Positions 24,938-34,545 of a stretch of 64,000 nucleotides of DNA are shown in pieces (position 1 is the first letter of the stretch; each line of letters opens with the position of its first letter). Below the pieces are notes generated by a model, which did not search any database, was not told where the DNA came from, and was given only the letters and a program-made list of their open reading frames with translations. The position numbers and the translations under genes are program-made. The stretch comes from Labilithrix luteola (GTDB lineage Bacteria > Myxococcota_A > Polyangia > Polyangiales > Polyangiaceae), in the NCBI RefSeq assembly GCF_001263205.1, contig NZ_CP012333.1, forward strand, positions 2,356,001 through 2,420,000. The letters run 5' to 3'.

Positions 24938-26488
24938 TTACAACGTCGCTTCGCGCGCCGCGACCTCCACCTCGAGAACGCGTCGCGGGCCGAAGACGAC
25001 GAAGCTGAGCGCCGCGAGGAGCCACGCGGAAAGGCCGCCGTAGAGCATCACCAAGCCGAATCCTCGGACGAGCGCCGCGTGCACGCCGGCACCCGAAGGA
25101 TCCAGGGTATCGAGTGCCGGGAAGGCCTGCGGTAGCGCGCCGAGATCGCCCGCGGCGGCCGCTGCGGCGAGCGCCTTCTGCTGCGAATCGTCGAGAGCGG
25201 CCGCGAAGGTGCCTGACAGGAACGAGCGGGTTCCCTGCACGAGGATCAGCCCCATCACCGCGATGTTGATGGCAAGAGTGACGAGCCGCGCGCTGATGTC
25301 GATCCCCGATGCCATGCCGGCTCGGTTGCTCGGGACCGAGCCCGTGGTGGTGTTCGTCACCGGCGTGCTGGTCAGGCCGAGGCCGACGCCGGCGACGAAA
25401 GCACCGGGAAGCACGGTCAGCCAATTGGCATGTTCGAGGCCGCTTCCGAGGCGCATCAGGAGGAAGCCCGTCCCCATGACCGCCATCCCCAGCGGAATGG
25501 TCAGGCGAGGACCCCAAGCGCGGAGCAGACGGTCCGCGAGAGGCGGCATCACCAAGAAGGGAATCGTATAGGCCAAGAGCAGGAGCCCGACCGACCTACT
25601 ATCGAGACCGAGGCCTGCCTTGAAGTAGATAGGCAGGTAGATCATGAATGGCCAGTAGCAAACGTTCATCCCGATACAGCCCAAGATCGCCCCGCTGAAC
25701 GCTCGGATTCGGAAGACCGAGAAGTCGAACATCGGATGTTGCCTGGTCTTCTCCACGATCAGAAAGGCAGCAAGGCTGACGACGGTGAGCGCCGCGAGGC
25801 CGAGCGTCGTGGCCTGTCCCAGCTCCGCTCCTTGCGTGATCAGATAAGTCAGACCGAAGACCCCGAGCGTGAGGGTGACGATGCCTGCGCCGTCGATCGT
25901 CTTCGCGTGCGGGTCGCGCGATTCCCGGATGCCGATGTTGGCGCTCATCAGCGTCAAGAGCGTCAGCGGGACGTGGATCAGGAACACCCACTGCCAACTC
26001 GCCAGCGTCGCGAGGGTACTGCCGATGATCGGACCGAAGCCCAGGCCGATGCCGCTGATGACACCCCAGGTGGAGAATGCGCGCCCGCGCTCGCGCCCGT
26101 CCTGAAACTGATGGGAGAGGATCGCGACCACGCACGTGAACATCGCTCCACCGGCGAGGCCCTGGAGGAAGCGCATGGCGATCAGCATCGACGCGCCCTC
26201 GGCCAGACCGCACAGCAGCGACGTGACGCCGAAGGCCAACGTGGCCGCCATGAAGACGCGCTTGCGACCATAGCGATCGGCGAGCGTGCCTGTCGCCATC
26301 AGCACGGTCGTGCAGGCGATCGTATAGGCGTTCATGATCCATTGCAGACCGTGGAAGTCGCAATGCAGCACCTTCTCGAGCGTCGGCAGGATCACGGGGA
26401 CGCTCGAGATCTCGAGGCCGAACATCAGCGACGCGAGGCACGCCCCGACGAGCGCGACGGTATTCTGGGCGGATTGGGAAAGAGCCAT
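24938..26488 (-). CDS. MFS drug exporter, DHA2/EmrB-type (14 TMS)
   Basis: 516 residues, hydrophobic throughout with about 14 predicted membrane segments. Motif A is seen in TGTLADRYGRKRVFM (about residues 66-80) and motif C in GVISGIGLGFGPIIGSTLA. MALSQSAQNTVALVGACLASLMFGLEISSVPVILPTLE is a typical DHA2 start. It would export drugs or other toxic compounds by proton antiport. Divergent from a LysR-type gene, likely its regulator. Confidence 0.9.
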   Translation of the reverse strand: MALSQSAQNTVALVGACLASLMFGLEISSVPVILPTLEKVLHCDFHGLQWIMNAYTIACTTVLMATGTLADRYGRKRVFMAATLAFGVTSLLCGLAEGASMLIAMRFLQGLAGGAMFTCVVAILSHQFQDGRERGRAFSTWGVISGIGLGFGPIIGSTLATLASWQWVFLIHVPLTLLTLMSANIGIRESRDPHAKTIDGAGIVTLTLGVFGLTYLITQGAELGQATTLGLAALTVVSLAAFLIVEKTRQHPMFDFSVFRIRAFSGAILGCIGMNVCYWPFMIYLPIYFKAGLGLDSRSVGLLLLAYTIPFLVMPPLADRLLRAWGPRLTIPLGMAVMGTGFLLMRLGSGLEHANWLTVLPGAFVAGVGLGLTSTPVTNTTTGSVPSNRAGMASGIDISARLVTLAINIAVMGLILVQGTRSFLSGTFAAALDDSQQKALAAAAAAGDLGALPQAFPALDTLDPSGAGVHAALVRGFGLVMLYGGLSAWLLAALSFVVFGPRRVLEVEVAAREATL

Positions 26489-26633
26489 GAACTTCCTTCT
26501 GTCGACGTGACCAAGCGCCCCCCGATGCGAAACCGGGAGGCGCGAGACCTGCCGCCACTTTGGCCAATCCAGCTCATGACGGAAGTGAATTGATTTCGTC
26601 GCACTCAGTTGGGTTCGTCATATATTGGCCGGG

Positions 26634-27500
26634 ATGGATTTCGACCCTGCCCTTCTGCGTGCCTTCGTCGCCGTTCGCGAGGCGGGCGGCTTCACGCGCG
26701 CGGCCGAGCGGCTGCATCTGACGCAGTCGGCGGTCAGCCATCAAATACGACGGCTCGAAGAGCAGATCGGCCGTCCGCTCCTCTCACGCACGACGCGCAA
26801 GCTCGTCCTCACCGAGGACGGCGAAGACTTTCTGCGCCACGCCGAGCAGATCCTGCACGCGCAAGACGCGCTGACCCGGCGCTTCCAGCAGTCCTCGGTT
26901 TCCGGCGTCGTGCGCTTCGGCGTCCCCGAGAATTTCATGGGAGATCGGCTCCCTCAGCTCCTTCGTCGCTTCGCTTGCGTGTTCCCGGCTGTGCGGCTGG
27001 AGGTGTCGGTCAGCGTCTGCCTCGACTTGCGGGCCAAGGTCGAAGCGGGAGAGCTCGATCTCGCCGTGGCGCTCGTCCGCGCAGGCGAAGGCGGCGGCAA
27101 GGTGCTCCGCCGCATGCAGTACGTCTGGGTGGCGGCGGAGACGTTCGAGTTCGCTGGCGCATCGCTACCGCTCGCGCTCTCTCCGCCACCTTGTGCATGG
27201 CGCGGGATGGCCGTCGACGCGCTCGCCGAGTCGGACGTCGAATGGCACGTCGCCTTCACGTCGGCCAACCAGCATGGCCTACGGGCAGCGGTGCTGGCAG
27301 GACTGGCCGTCTCGCTCCTCGCGGACGACGAGCTCGCGCCCGGGATGACGATCATCGACGATCAGTACGGTCTGCCGCCTTTGCCGAAAGCGGAGTTCGC
27401 ACTGATCTGGAGCCCCGGCACGAAGCCGCGATATGCGCGCGCGCTCGGACGCCTGATCGTCGAAGCTGCGACGTGTCCCCAGCCCGCCAAACCGCTCTGA
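26634..27500 (+). CDS. LysR-family transcriptional regulator
   Basis: 288 residues from ATG 26634. HTH: LLRAFVAVREAGGFTRAAERLHLTQSAVSHQIRRLEEQIGRPL, then RTTRKLVLTEDGEDFLRHAE, then an effector domain. About 145 bp from the MFS gene, in the opposite direction, so it probably regulates that exporter. The start is placed at ATG; a TTG 9 nt upstream is possible. Confidence 0.87.
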   Translation: MDFDPALLRAFVAVREAGGFTRAAERLHLTQSAVSHQIRRLEEQIGRPLLSRTTRKLVLTEDGEDFLRHAEQILHAQDALTRRFQQSSVSGVVRFGVPENFMGDRLPQLLRRFACVFPAVRLEVSVSVCLDLRAKVEAGELDLAVALVRAGEGGGKVLRRMQYVWVAAETFEFAGASLPLALSPPPCAWRGMAVDALAESDVEWHVAFTSANQHGLRAAVLAGLAVSLLADDELAPGMTIIDDQYGLPPLPKAEFALIWSPGTKPRYARALGRLIVEAATCPQPAKPL

Positions 27501-27592
27501 GACGAGGCTGGGCGTATCCATCATGCGCCCGTGAAGCTCCGCACGAATCTGACGCCATTTGCGCGGGTTTGCGCTCGGTTCTATGGATCCTT

Positions 27593-30500
27593 ATGCGGGA
27601 TGCTACGCGCGCATCGTCGGGAGCTCGTGCTGGCCAGCACCTCATCCAGCGCGGTCGACGTTTTACGGTCGTGCGGACCCGCTTCCTCGACCGGGCTGTC
27701 GTGATCAAGACGCCAACGGACGCGGACAGTGACGAGGCCGCCGCTGCACTACGACACGAGTACGCCGTGCTCCAGAGGTTCGCCGGTACCGGCTCGAGCG
27801 GCATCGCCCGCGCGATCGAGTTTCACGAGGCTCTTGGAGCTCCTGCGCTCGTGCTCGAGGATGCAGGGCCCTCGACGTTGAGGGATTTGCGAATGCCGCT
27901 CGAGGTCGGGACCTTTCTCGACATCGGTCGCGCGCTCACTGACATCCTCGCGCGCGTACACGGAGGAGGCATCGTTCACCGAGATATCCAGCCGGCAAAC
28001 GTCGTTCTCGATGCAGAGGGTCGCCCGACGCTCGTGGACTTCGATCTCGCCGTCACCGGCCCCGAATCGGCGTCGCCGCTGCCGCTCGAGCTCGCCGACT
28101 CCCTTCCCTACGTTGCTCCGGAACAAACGGGCCGTATGAGTTGCGGGGTCGACCACCGAAGCGACCTCTACTCGCTGGGAATCGTGTTTTACGAATTGCT
28201 GACGGGAGCGCCGCCGTTTCGCGCGAAGGACCCGCTCGGCATCGTCCACGCCCACCTCGCTCGCGCGCCCATCTCGGCCTCGCTCGTCGCGCGCCGCGTC
28301 CCCGATCAGCTCTCCCGCATCGTCGACAAGCTTCTCGCCAAGATGCCCGAGGATCGCTACCAGTCCGCGCTTGCACTCGCCGCCGACCTCGCGGAGGTTC
28401 AGCGGCAGTGGCAGGCGGGTGACGTTGCGACCTTCGACCTGGCCAGCCTCGACCTCGCCTTGAAGCTTCCGCTTCCCGAGCGGCTCTACGGTCGCGAGCG
28501 TGATCTCGCGACACTCACGGGCCTGCTCGACCGCGTCGGCTCCGAGGGCGCCGCGCTCGTGCTCGTCGCTGGAGCCGCCGGCGTCGGCAAGAGCACGCTC
28601 GTGCGAGCTCTCCGCAACGCGGCGCTCGCGCGTGACGGAAGATACCTCGAGGGCAAATGCGACCTTCGGAAGGCAAACCTTCCCTATGCGGCGCTCGTCG
28701 AGGCCATCGACGTGCTCGTCGCAGACATCGTCGCGGGACCCGTTGTCGAGCGTGAGGGCTGGGCGTCGCGGATCCGCGCAGCGCTCGGACCAAGCGCGCG
28801 CGTGCTCACCGACCTCGCGCCACGATTGGTCGACATCATCGGTGAGCCACCTCCGCCACCGCCGCTCGAGCCGTTGGACGCAAAGCTACGCCTCCAGGCC
28901 ACCGTGCGAGCCTTCCTCGGCGTCTTCACCTCGAAAGCGCGCCCACTCGTGCTTCTGCTGGACGATCTGCAATGGGCGGACGCCTCGACGGTCGAGACTT
29001 TGTCCGCCCTCGCCGCGGATCCCGACAGTGCTCATCTGCTCTTGGTGGGCGCCTTCCGCGCGGACGAGATCGCGGACTCGCGCGCCGTCCTCCGTCTCGA
29101 GACGGAGCTACGAGCCGAGGACGTCTCCGTGACGAGGATCGATCTGCAGCCGCTCTCCGAAGTCGACGTGGAGCACCTGCTCACGGATGCGGTCGGCCCA
29201 CGAGATGGAGACGATGTTCGACGGCTGGCGGCGATCGTTCATCGGAAGACGGCAGGCAATCCATTCTTCGTCCGGCAGCTGCTTCGCGAGCTGCAGAAGC
29301 AGGGCCTCGTCGCGTTCGATTCCCATCGAGGCGGCTGGACATGGGATGTCCGGCGAATCGAGGACGTCGCGATCACCGACAACGTCGTCGATCTTCTCGC
29401 AAAGGCCATCGACGATCTCCCCGAGGCAGCGAGGCAACTCCTTCCGATCGCCGCTTGCTCGGGGAAGGTCGTCGATGTCCGAACGCTCGCGGCCGTCACG
29501 GGATCGACCGAGGAGGCCGTCAACGATGCCCTGAAGGCCCCGCTCGACGAAGGGCTGCTCGGCGTCGACGCCGCGCTCGGCCCCCACACGTATCGGTTCG
29601 CGCACGACCGGGTCCAGCAAGCTGCTTACTCCCGGCTCGACGAGCAGCAACGACGCGAGATCCACCTGAGGATCGGACGTCATCTGCTGCAGCGTTCCTC
29701 CGACGTCGATCCATGGATCTTCGACGCCGCCGACCAAATGAACCTCGGCGCTCCGCTGCTCGCCTCCGACGACGATCGGATCGCGCTCGCGCAGCTCGAC
29801 GCTCGCGCGGGTCGGAAGGCGCAGCGAGCCACCGCCTACGACTCTGCGCTCGCCTACCTGTGCGCCGGCCTCGCCGCGCTCCCTGAGTCCTCGTGGGAGG
29901 CACGGCACGAGCTTGCCTTCTCGCTCCACCGGGACGCCGCCAAGTGCGCGCTCGTGAGCGGTGACCATGACCTCTCGCGTCACCTCGCCCTCGACGCGCT
30001 CGAACACGCGTGGTCGCGGTGTGAGAAGGCCGACATCTACAACCTGCTCGTCGTTAGCGCGACCGTCCGATCCGCATGGGACGAGGCCCTCTCGAGGGGC
30101 CTGGAAGGCCTTCGCGACCTCGGCTTCGAAGGAATTCCGGAGAACATCGAGGAAGGAATCGCCCGCGAACGCCACGCGATCGACCTGCTCATGCGCGGTC
30201 GATCCATCGAGCGGCTCATCGACGAGTCGGTCATCACGGACGAAGGCGACGATGCCGTCTTGCGACTCCTCGAGAGCATCATCCACCCCGTCTGGTCGTC
30301 GGACCACAAGCTCTTCACGTACGTCTCGGCGCGTTCGGTTCGCTTCATTCTCGAGCACGGAAACGGTCCACCGTCGCCGACGGTATTCGGCACTTGGGCC
30401 TTGAGCCTCGCCACGCGGGGCCAGCTCGAAGAGGCGGACGCGTTCGCGCGTCTCGCGGTGAACCTGGCGCGTCGATTCGGTCATCGCGGCCAGGAGGCGC

Positions 30501-32689
30501 AGGCGACCGACATGTTGGCGGTCTTCGTCCTGGCTTGGCGCCACTTCGATACCGTCATCCCGCAGCTCAGGCACGCCCTGAGCGTCGCACTCGAGAGCGG
30601 GGAGGTTCGCACGGCGGCCTACGTGCAGGCGGCGCTCATCGCCCACGGATTCCTCGCAGGGCAGGAGCTCGACGGCTTGGTCCGTGAGATCGACGCGAAC
30701 ATGGTGTTCCTCCTGCGAACGCGGAACGGAGCGTTCAGTCGTTACCAGCTCGCGTACAGACAAGGCATTCGTGCGCTCAAGGGACTCACCTTCGAGCGAG
30801 GCCGATTCGACGACGACGACTTCAGCGAAGCGTCCTACCTCGTATCGGTTCGACAAGAGCCCTTCACCCGATGTGTCTACGAGATCCGCCGGCTCGCCAC
30901 GGCCTACCTCTTTCGCGACTTCGTCGACGCCGCGGCGCACGCGGACGAGGCCGGTCGCCGTGCCGAGTTCGCGGATGCGTACGTCCATGCCGTCGAGCTC
31001 AATGTCTTCTCGTCGCTCACGTTCGCGGCGCTCTGCGACGGCGTCGATCCTGAACGCAAGGCGGACCTCCTCGGCAAGGTCCGGCAGAACCAGCAAATCG
31101 CAACACGATGGCTAACCGCTGGCGCAACGAACGTCCGCTCCAAGCACCTTCTCGTCGAAGCGGAACTTGCGCGCCTCGAGGGTCGAGCCATCGACGCCGC
31201 CGATCTCTACGACGCCGCGATCGAGGCGGCCGCCGCCACGCGCGTCATCCACGAAGAGGCGCTCGCCCGCGAGCTCGCGGGCAGACACGCGCTTCGTCGC
31301 GGCCGCGCCCTCATCGGCGAGGGTCACCTGCGAGAAGCGAGACGGCTCTACGCGGAGTGGGGCGCGTCCGAGAAGGTGCGGGCATTGGAAGAAGAGTTTC
31401 CGCTTCTCCGTCTTACAACGCGTACGACGGCAGGGACCGTGGAGGGCGGCGTCGATCTGGTCAGCGTCCTGCGCGTCGCACGCACACTCTCGACCGAGAC
31501 CGAGCTCGATCAGCTTCTGACTCGACTCCTCCGGGCGTGCATCGAGGCTGCCGGTGCCGAGCGAGCCGCCCTCCTGCTCGAGGAGGACGGCGAGCTCTTC
31601 GTACGTGCCTCTGGCAGCGCCCTCGAGACCTCGGTCGTCGAGCGCACGCCGCTTCGTGAAGCCCAATCCGTCCTTGCGCCCCTCGTCGAGCAGGTCCAGG
31701 AGACACCGCGCCCGCTGGTCATCGACGACGCTGCCCGCGATCTGCGAGTCGCCGGGCTCGACGATACGCACGATCGCACGCTCAAGTCGCTCCTCGTCCT
31801 CCCCATCTGTCGAAAGGGCGCGCTGGTCGCCATCCTGTACTGCGAAAATGGACTCGTGACGCACGCGTTCGACCCGGCGCGCGTCAACGTGCTCGAGCTC
31901 CTCTCCTCGCAGATGGCGAGCGCCCTGCAGAACGGGCTCCTCGTGGAGAAGCTTCACGCCGAAGTGGCAGAACGAACCCGCGCCTTCGAAAGAGTGGAAG
32001 AAGCCCTTCGCATCCGGGAGGAATTCCTCTCCATCGCCGCCCACGAGCTCAATACGCCGCTCACGTCTCTCAAGCTCATGGTGCAGGCTCTCACCCACGG
32101 CAAGCTTCCGCCGGCTCCGGAAAACGTGCACCGTGGACTCTCTCTCGCAGGTCGCCAGATCCAGCGGCTCACGCGTCTGGTCGACGAGCTCCTCGACGTC
32201 TCTCGAATCCGCAGCGGGCACTTGGACCTCGCCCTCGAGCACATCGACCTGGTCGACGTCGCCCGCGACGCGATCGACCTGCTCGCGCCGGCGTGCCGCG
32301 AATCGGGCTCGACCATCACGCTCACCGCGCCCGAGCCCGTCATGGGGAATTGGGATCGCCTGCGCCTCGAGCAGGTTGTCTCGAACCTGCTTTCCAACGC
32401 CATCAAGTTCGGTAGTGGCAAGCCCATCGACGTCGTCGTGGCTCACGCTGGCGGCCGGGCGTCTCTCACGGTGAAGGACCGCGGCATCGGAATCCCCCCC
32501 GAACGCGTCGCCCACATCTTCGAGCGCTTCGAACGCGCGGTCTCGGCACGCAGCTACGGCGGGCTCGGGCTCGGGCTGTACATCGCCCGCGCCATCGTCA
32601 CCGCGCTCGGCGGAACGATCCGCGTCGAGAGCGCGCTGGGCGAAGGGACGACCTTCGTCGTCGAACTTCCAACCACCGCGACCTCGTAA
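27593..32689 (+). CDS. Hybrid Ser/Thr kinase-like / AAA ATPase / GAF / histidine kinase
   Basis: 1,698 residues. Order: kinase-like domain (about 15-275; HRDIQPAN near 128 and DFD near 150, so the usual HRDxKPxN lysine and the DFG glycine are replaced and no clear glycine-rich loop is seen); AAA/ORC-like ATPase (about 295-570; Walker A GAAGVGKST near 327, Walker B LLLDDLQW near 453); long TPR-like helical region (600-1285); GAF domain (1295-1445); HisKA with the phosphoacceptor His in AAHELNTPL near 1483; HATPase (N-box NLLSNAIKFG near 1598, G-boxes VKDRGIGIP and GGLGLGLYIA). These multi-sensor kinases are frequent in myxobacteria and cyanobacteria. No response regulator gene is adjacent. A start codon with a clear RBS is not seen. 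Confidence 0.92.
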   Translation: MRDATRASSGARAGQHLIQRGRRFTVVRTRFLDRAVVIKTPTDADSDEAAAALRHEYAVLQRFAGTGSSGIARAIEFHEALGAPALVLEDAGPSTLRDLRMPLEVGTFLDIGRALTDILARVHGGGIVHRDIQPANVVLDAEGRPTLVDFDLAVTGPESASPLPLELADSLPYVAPEQTGRMSCGVDHRSDLYSLGIVFYELLTGAPPFRAKDPLGIVHAHLARAPISASLVARRVPDQLSRIVDKLLAKMPEDRYQSALALAADLAEVQRQWQAGDVATFDLASLDLALKLPLPERLYGRERDLATLTGLLDRVGSEGAALVLVAGAAGVGKSTLVRALRNAALARDGRYLEGKCDLRKANLPYAALVEAIDVLVADIVAGPVVEREGWASRIRAALGPSARVLTDLAPRLVDIIGEPPPPPPLEPLDAKLRLQATVRAFLGVFTSKARPLVLLLDDLQWADASTVETLSALAADPDSAHLLLVGAFRADEIADSRAVLRLETELRAEDVSVTRIDLQPLSEVDVEHLLTDAVGPRDGDDVRRLAAIVHRKTAGNPFFVRQLLRELQKQGLVAFDSHRGGWTWDVRRIEDVAITDNVVDLLAKAIDDLPEAARQLLPIAACSGKVVDVRTLAAVTGSTEEAVNDALKAPLDEGLLGVDAALGPHTYRFAHDRVQQAAYSRLDEQQRREIHLRIGRHLLQRSSDVDPWIFDAADQMNLGAPLLASDDDRIALAQLDARAGRKAQRATAYDSALAYLCAGLAALPESSWEARHELAFSLHRDAAKCALVSGDHDLSRHLALDALEHAWSRCEKADIYNLLVVSATVRSAWDEALSRGLEGLRDLGFEGIPENIEEGIARERHAIDLLMRGRSIERLIDESVITDEGDDAVLRLLESIIHPVWSSDHKLFTYVSARSVRFILEHGNGPPSPTVFGTWALSLATRGQLEEADAFARLAVNLARRFGHRGQEAQATDMLAVFVLAWRHFDTVIPQLRHALSVALESGEVRTAAYVQAALIAHGFLAGQELDGLVREIDANMVFLLRTRNGAFSRYQLAYRQGIRALKGLTFERGRFDDDDFSEASYLVSVRQEPFTRCVYEIRRLATAYLFRDFVDAAAHADEAGRRAEFADAYVHAVELNVFSSLTFAALCDGVDPERKADLLGKVRQNQQIATRWLTAGATNVRSKHLLVEAELARLEGRAIDAADLYDAAIEAAAATRVIHEEALARELAGRHALRRGRALIGEGHLREARRLYAEWGASEKVRALEEEFPLLRLTTRTTAGTVEGGVDLVSVLRVARTLSTETELDQLLTRLLRACIEAAGAERAALLLEEDGELFVRASGSALETSVVERTPLREAQSVLAPLVEQVQETPRPLVIDDAARDLRVAGLDDTHDRTLKSLLVLPICRKGALVAILYCENGLVTHAFDPARVNVLELLSSQMASALQNGLLVEKLHAEVAERTRAFERVEEALRIREEFLSIAAHELNTPLTSLKLMVQALTHGKLPPAPENVHRGLSLAGRQIQRLTRLVDELLDVSRIRSGHLDLALEHIDLVDVARDAIDLLAPACRESGSTITLTAPEPVMGNWDRLRLEQVVSNLLSNAIKFGSGKPIDVVVAHAGGRASLTVKDRGIGIPPERVAHIFERFERAVSARSYGGLGLGLYIARAIVTALGGTIRVESALGEGTTFVVELPTTATS

Positions 32690-32705
32690 GCATGGCTCTT
32701 CGAGG

Positions 32706-33413
32706 TCACGAGCGCGCGAGCTCGATGATGACCTGCGCGGTCTCGGCGGGGTCGGTGATCATGGGCCAATGGCCGGCGTCGAGCGTGCGGTGCTCCCAGC
32801 CGGGATGCGTGGTCAGGTCCGCAGCGGGGGGAGCGACGCGCAGGCAACGCACGTACGCTACGTTCGCGGTCGCTGTTTCCAGCGGCTTCGTGATCGAGAC
32901 GTTGGCGTAGGTGGCGATCGGTTGCGGAGTCAGGTGGGACTTCATCCAGGCGAAGTCCGCGTCGACGATGCCGTGCCCTGGATACATCTGGTCGAGCTGC
33001 TCTCGCGTGAACCAGGGGGTCGCCCCGTCGCTGGCGAGGCTGGTCATGAACCCCGCGACGTCCGGGCCCATCACGTCGAACCAGGATCTGCCGGGCTGCG
33101 GGAGCACGGCGTCGAGGAAGATCAACTTTCGGATGCTGCGCGGCTGTCTCTCCAGCAGCGCGGCGGCGACGTAGCCGGCGAAGGAATGCGCGACCAGGAT
33201 CGCGTCGGCAAGGCCCGACACCGCTGCGCTGAGATCCTCGACCCAGTCATCCAGGGTTACCGTTTTCGCGGGGGTCCGGTCCTCGCCGGTGGTGCGCAAT
33301 TGCGGGGTCACGGTCTGGAACCCGTGACGGTTCAGGATGGGGGTGACGCGCTGCCATGCCCAGGGGCCGAGACCGCTGCCGCCGACGAGTACGATGGTGC
33401 TGGTGGGATTCAT
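32706..33413 (-). CDS. Alpha/beta hydrolase
   Basis: 235 residues, alpha/beta fold without signal peptide. STIVLVGGSGLGPWAWQRV opens it; the nucleophile elbow is VAHSFAG (Ser about residue 96), the acid lies in the LIFLDAVLP region and the catalytic His in AGHWPMITDP. The family includes salicylate-ester and plant MES-like esterases. Its start overlaps the next gene's stop (ATGA), so both are in one operon controlled by the divergent MarR gene. Confidence 0.88.
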   Translation of the reverse strand: MNPTSTIVLVGGSGLGPWAWQRVTPILNRHGFQTVTPQLRTTGEDRTPAKTVTLDDWVEDLSAAVSGLADAILVAHSFAGYVAAALLERQPRSIRKLIFLDAVLPQPGRSWFDVMGPDVAGFMTSLASDGATPWFTREQLDQMYPGHGIVDADFAWMKSHLTPQPIATYANVSITKPLETATANVAYVRCLRVAPPAADLTTHPGWEHRTLDAGHWPMITDPAETAQVIIELARS

Positions 33414-34495
33414 GCGTTCGCTCCTACGAGATCGATGAAGTGGGTCAGGTCCGAGAGAAACTCGGAGGGAGAGTCGAGTGAGGCCACGTGGCCGCCGGTG
33501 TCGTGCTCGTACCAGGCGACGAGCTCGTTCTCGCGTGACGAGACGGCACGGGAGGCGAAGTCGCCGTGTCGGAACACGCTCACGCCGGTGGGGACGTTCG
33601 CGGAGCCGGTGTCGGGATAGCCCGTCGGCAGCGAGTAGATGTGCATGCTCGTGCCGCCGGTGCCGGTCAGCCAGTAGAGGGTCGCGTTGGCCAGGATGAA
33701 GTCGGTTCCGAGCCCGAAGTCGTCATGGAGCTCACCCTGCCAGAGCTGGTATTTGTCGAGCTGCCAGGCGAGCTGTCCCGCGGGGGAGTCCGATAGCGCG
33801 AACGCCAGCGAGCGGGGTCGTCGGCTCTGCAGTTGCAGGTATCCGCCGCCCTCGACGACGAACTCGCGGAGCCGGGTCCACGCCGGTTCCGCCGCGCTGC
33901 CGTCGGCCATGAATCCCCGCAGGCCCGCGCTGACGTGGACTCCGAGCACGCGGTCGGGTTCGAGCGCGCCCATCGCCCGAGCGACCACGGATCCCCAGTC
34001 CTGTCCGTGGACGATGAAGCTGCGGTGACCCATCGCCGACATCGCCTCGGCCAGCAGCCGAGCCGAGTCCGCGATCGACCAGGGGCCGGACGGCAACGGG
34101 GAGGTCCCGAACCCGGGAAGGCTGGCCAGCACGACCTCCGACGCGACCGCTCGCAGTGGTTCGATCACCCTGTGGAAGGCGAGAAACGAGGTCGGCCAGC
34201 CGTGCAGCAGAAGGATCGGCACACGCCCCGCGCCCGCAAACCGAGCCACGTGCACGCGGCGAGCACCGTTGCCCAGCACGGCGTGTTCGCCGGCTCCGGG
34301 GCGCGGAGGCTGCGCGAGCCAGCGATCCCACTCCTCCACGAACGGACGGAGGGTCGAGAGCATGAGGTCGTGCGCCCGGTCGTCCGAATCGGGCAGGACG
34401 GGCCAGCGCGTCTCGCGCAGGCGCCGGCGCAGAGAGCCCATCTCCTGCCCGGAAGCCGGCAGCGCACCGACGAGAAGTTGGTAACATGCTGTCAT
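33410..34495 (-). CDS. Epoxide hydrolase family protein (EHN-type)
   Basis: 361 residues. An N-terminal EHN lid (LRRRLRETRWPVLPDSDDRAHDL) is followed by an alpha/beta core: HGWPTSFLAFHRVIEPL, nucleophile in VHGQDWGSVVA (Asp about residue 165), and a C-terminal His in DTGGHVASLDSPSEF. These resemble soluble epoxide hydrolases of actinobacteria. First gene of the operon; its start codon overlaps a half-site of the palindrome recognised in the intergenic region. Confidence 0.88.
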   Translation of the reverse strand: MTACYQLLVGALPASGQEMGSLRRRLRETRWPVLPDSDDRAHDLMLSTLRPFVEEWDRWLAQPPRPGAGEHAVLGNGARRVHVARFAGAGRVPILLLHGWPTSFLAFHRVIEPLRAVASEVVLASLPGFGTSPLPSGPWSIADSARLLAEAMSAMGHRSFIVHGQDWGSVVARAMGALEPDRVLGVHVSAGLRGFMADGSAAEPAWTRLREFVVEGGGYLQLQSRRPRSLAFALSDSPAGQLAWQLDKYQLWQGELHDDFGLGTDFILANATLYWLTGTGGTSMHIYSLPTGYPDTGSANVPTGVSVFRHGDFASRAVSSRENELVAWYEHDTGGHVASLDSPSEFLSDLTHFIDLVGANA

Positions 34496-34531
34496 CTCCC
34501 CGCACTCTGGCTCAATGACAGCATGCTGTCA
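34484..34531. promoter_or_regulatory. MarR-type palindromic operator
   Basis: TGACAGCATGCTGTCA (34516-34531) is a perfect 16-bp palindrome just before the MarR gene. A related half-site, ACATGCTGTCAT (34484-34495), covers the start codon of the divergent hydrolase gene. Two sites between divergent genes, one over a start codon, fit MarR-family repression of both transcripts. Confidence 0.6.
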
Positions 34532-34545
34532 AACCGAACACCGAG

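Noticed and set aside
25430..26593. 387-aa plus-strand frame opposite the MFS gene
   Set aside because: Antisense shadow; His/Glu/Arg-rich, which is the complement of a hydrophobic protein.
26609..27592. Upstream extension of the giant kinase frame to 2,026 residues
   Set aside because: Overlaps the LysR gene in another frame; protein is Arg/Ala-rich and has no domain character. Start placed at 27593.
29108..31096. 662-aa minus-strand frame inside the kinase gene
   Set aside because: Antisense shadow of the TPR and AAA region; regular mirror pattern of codons, no recognisable domain.
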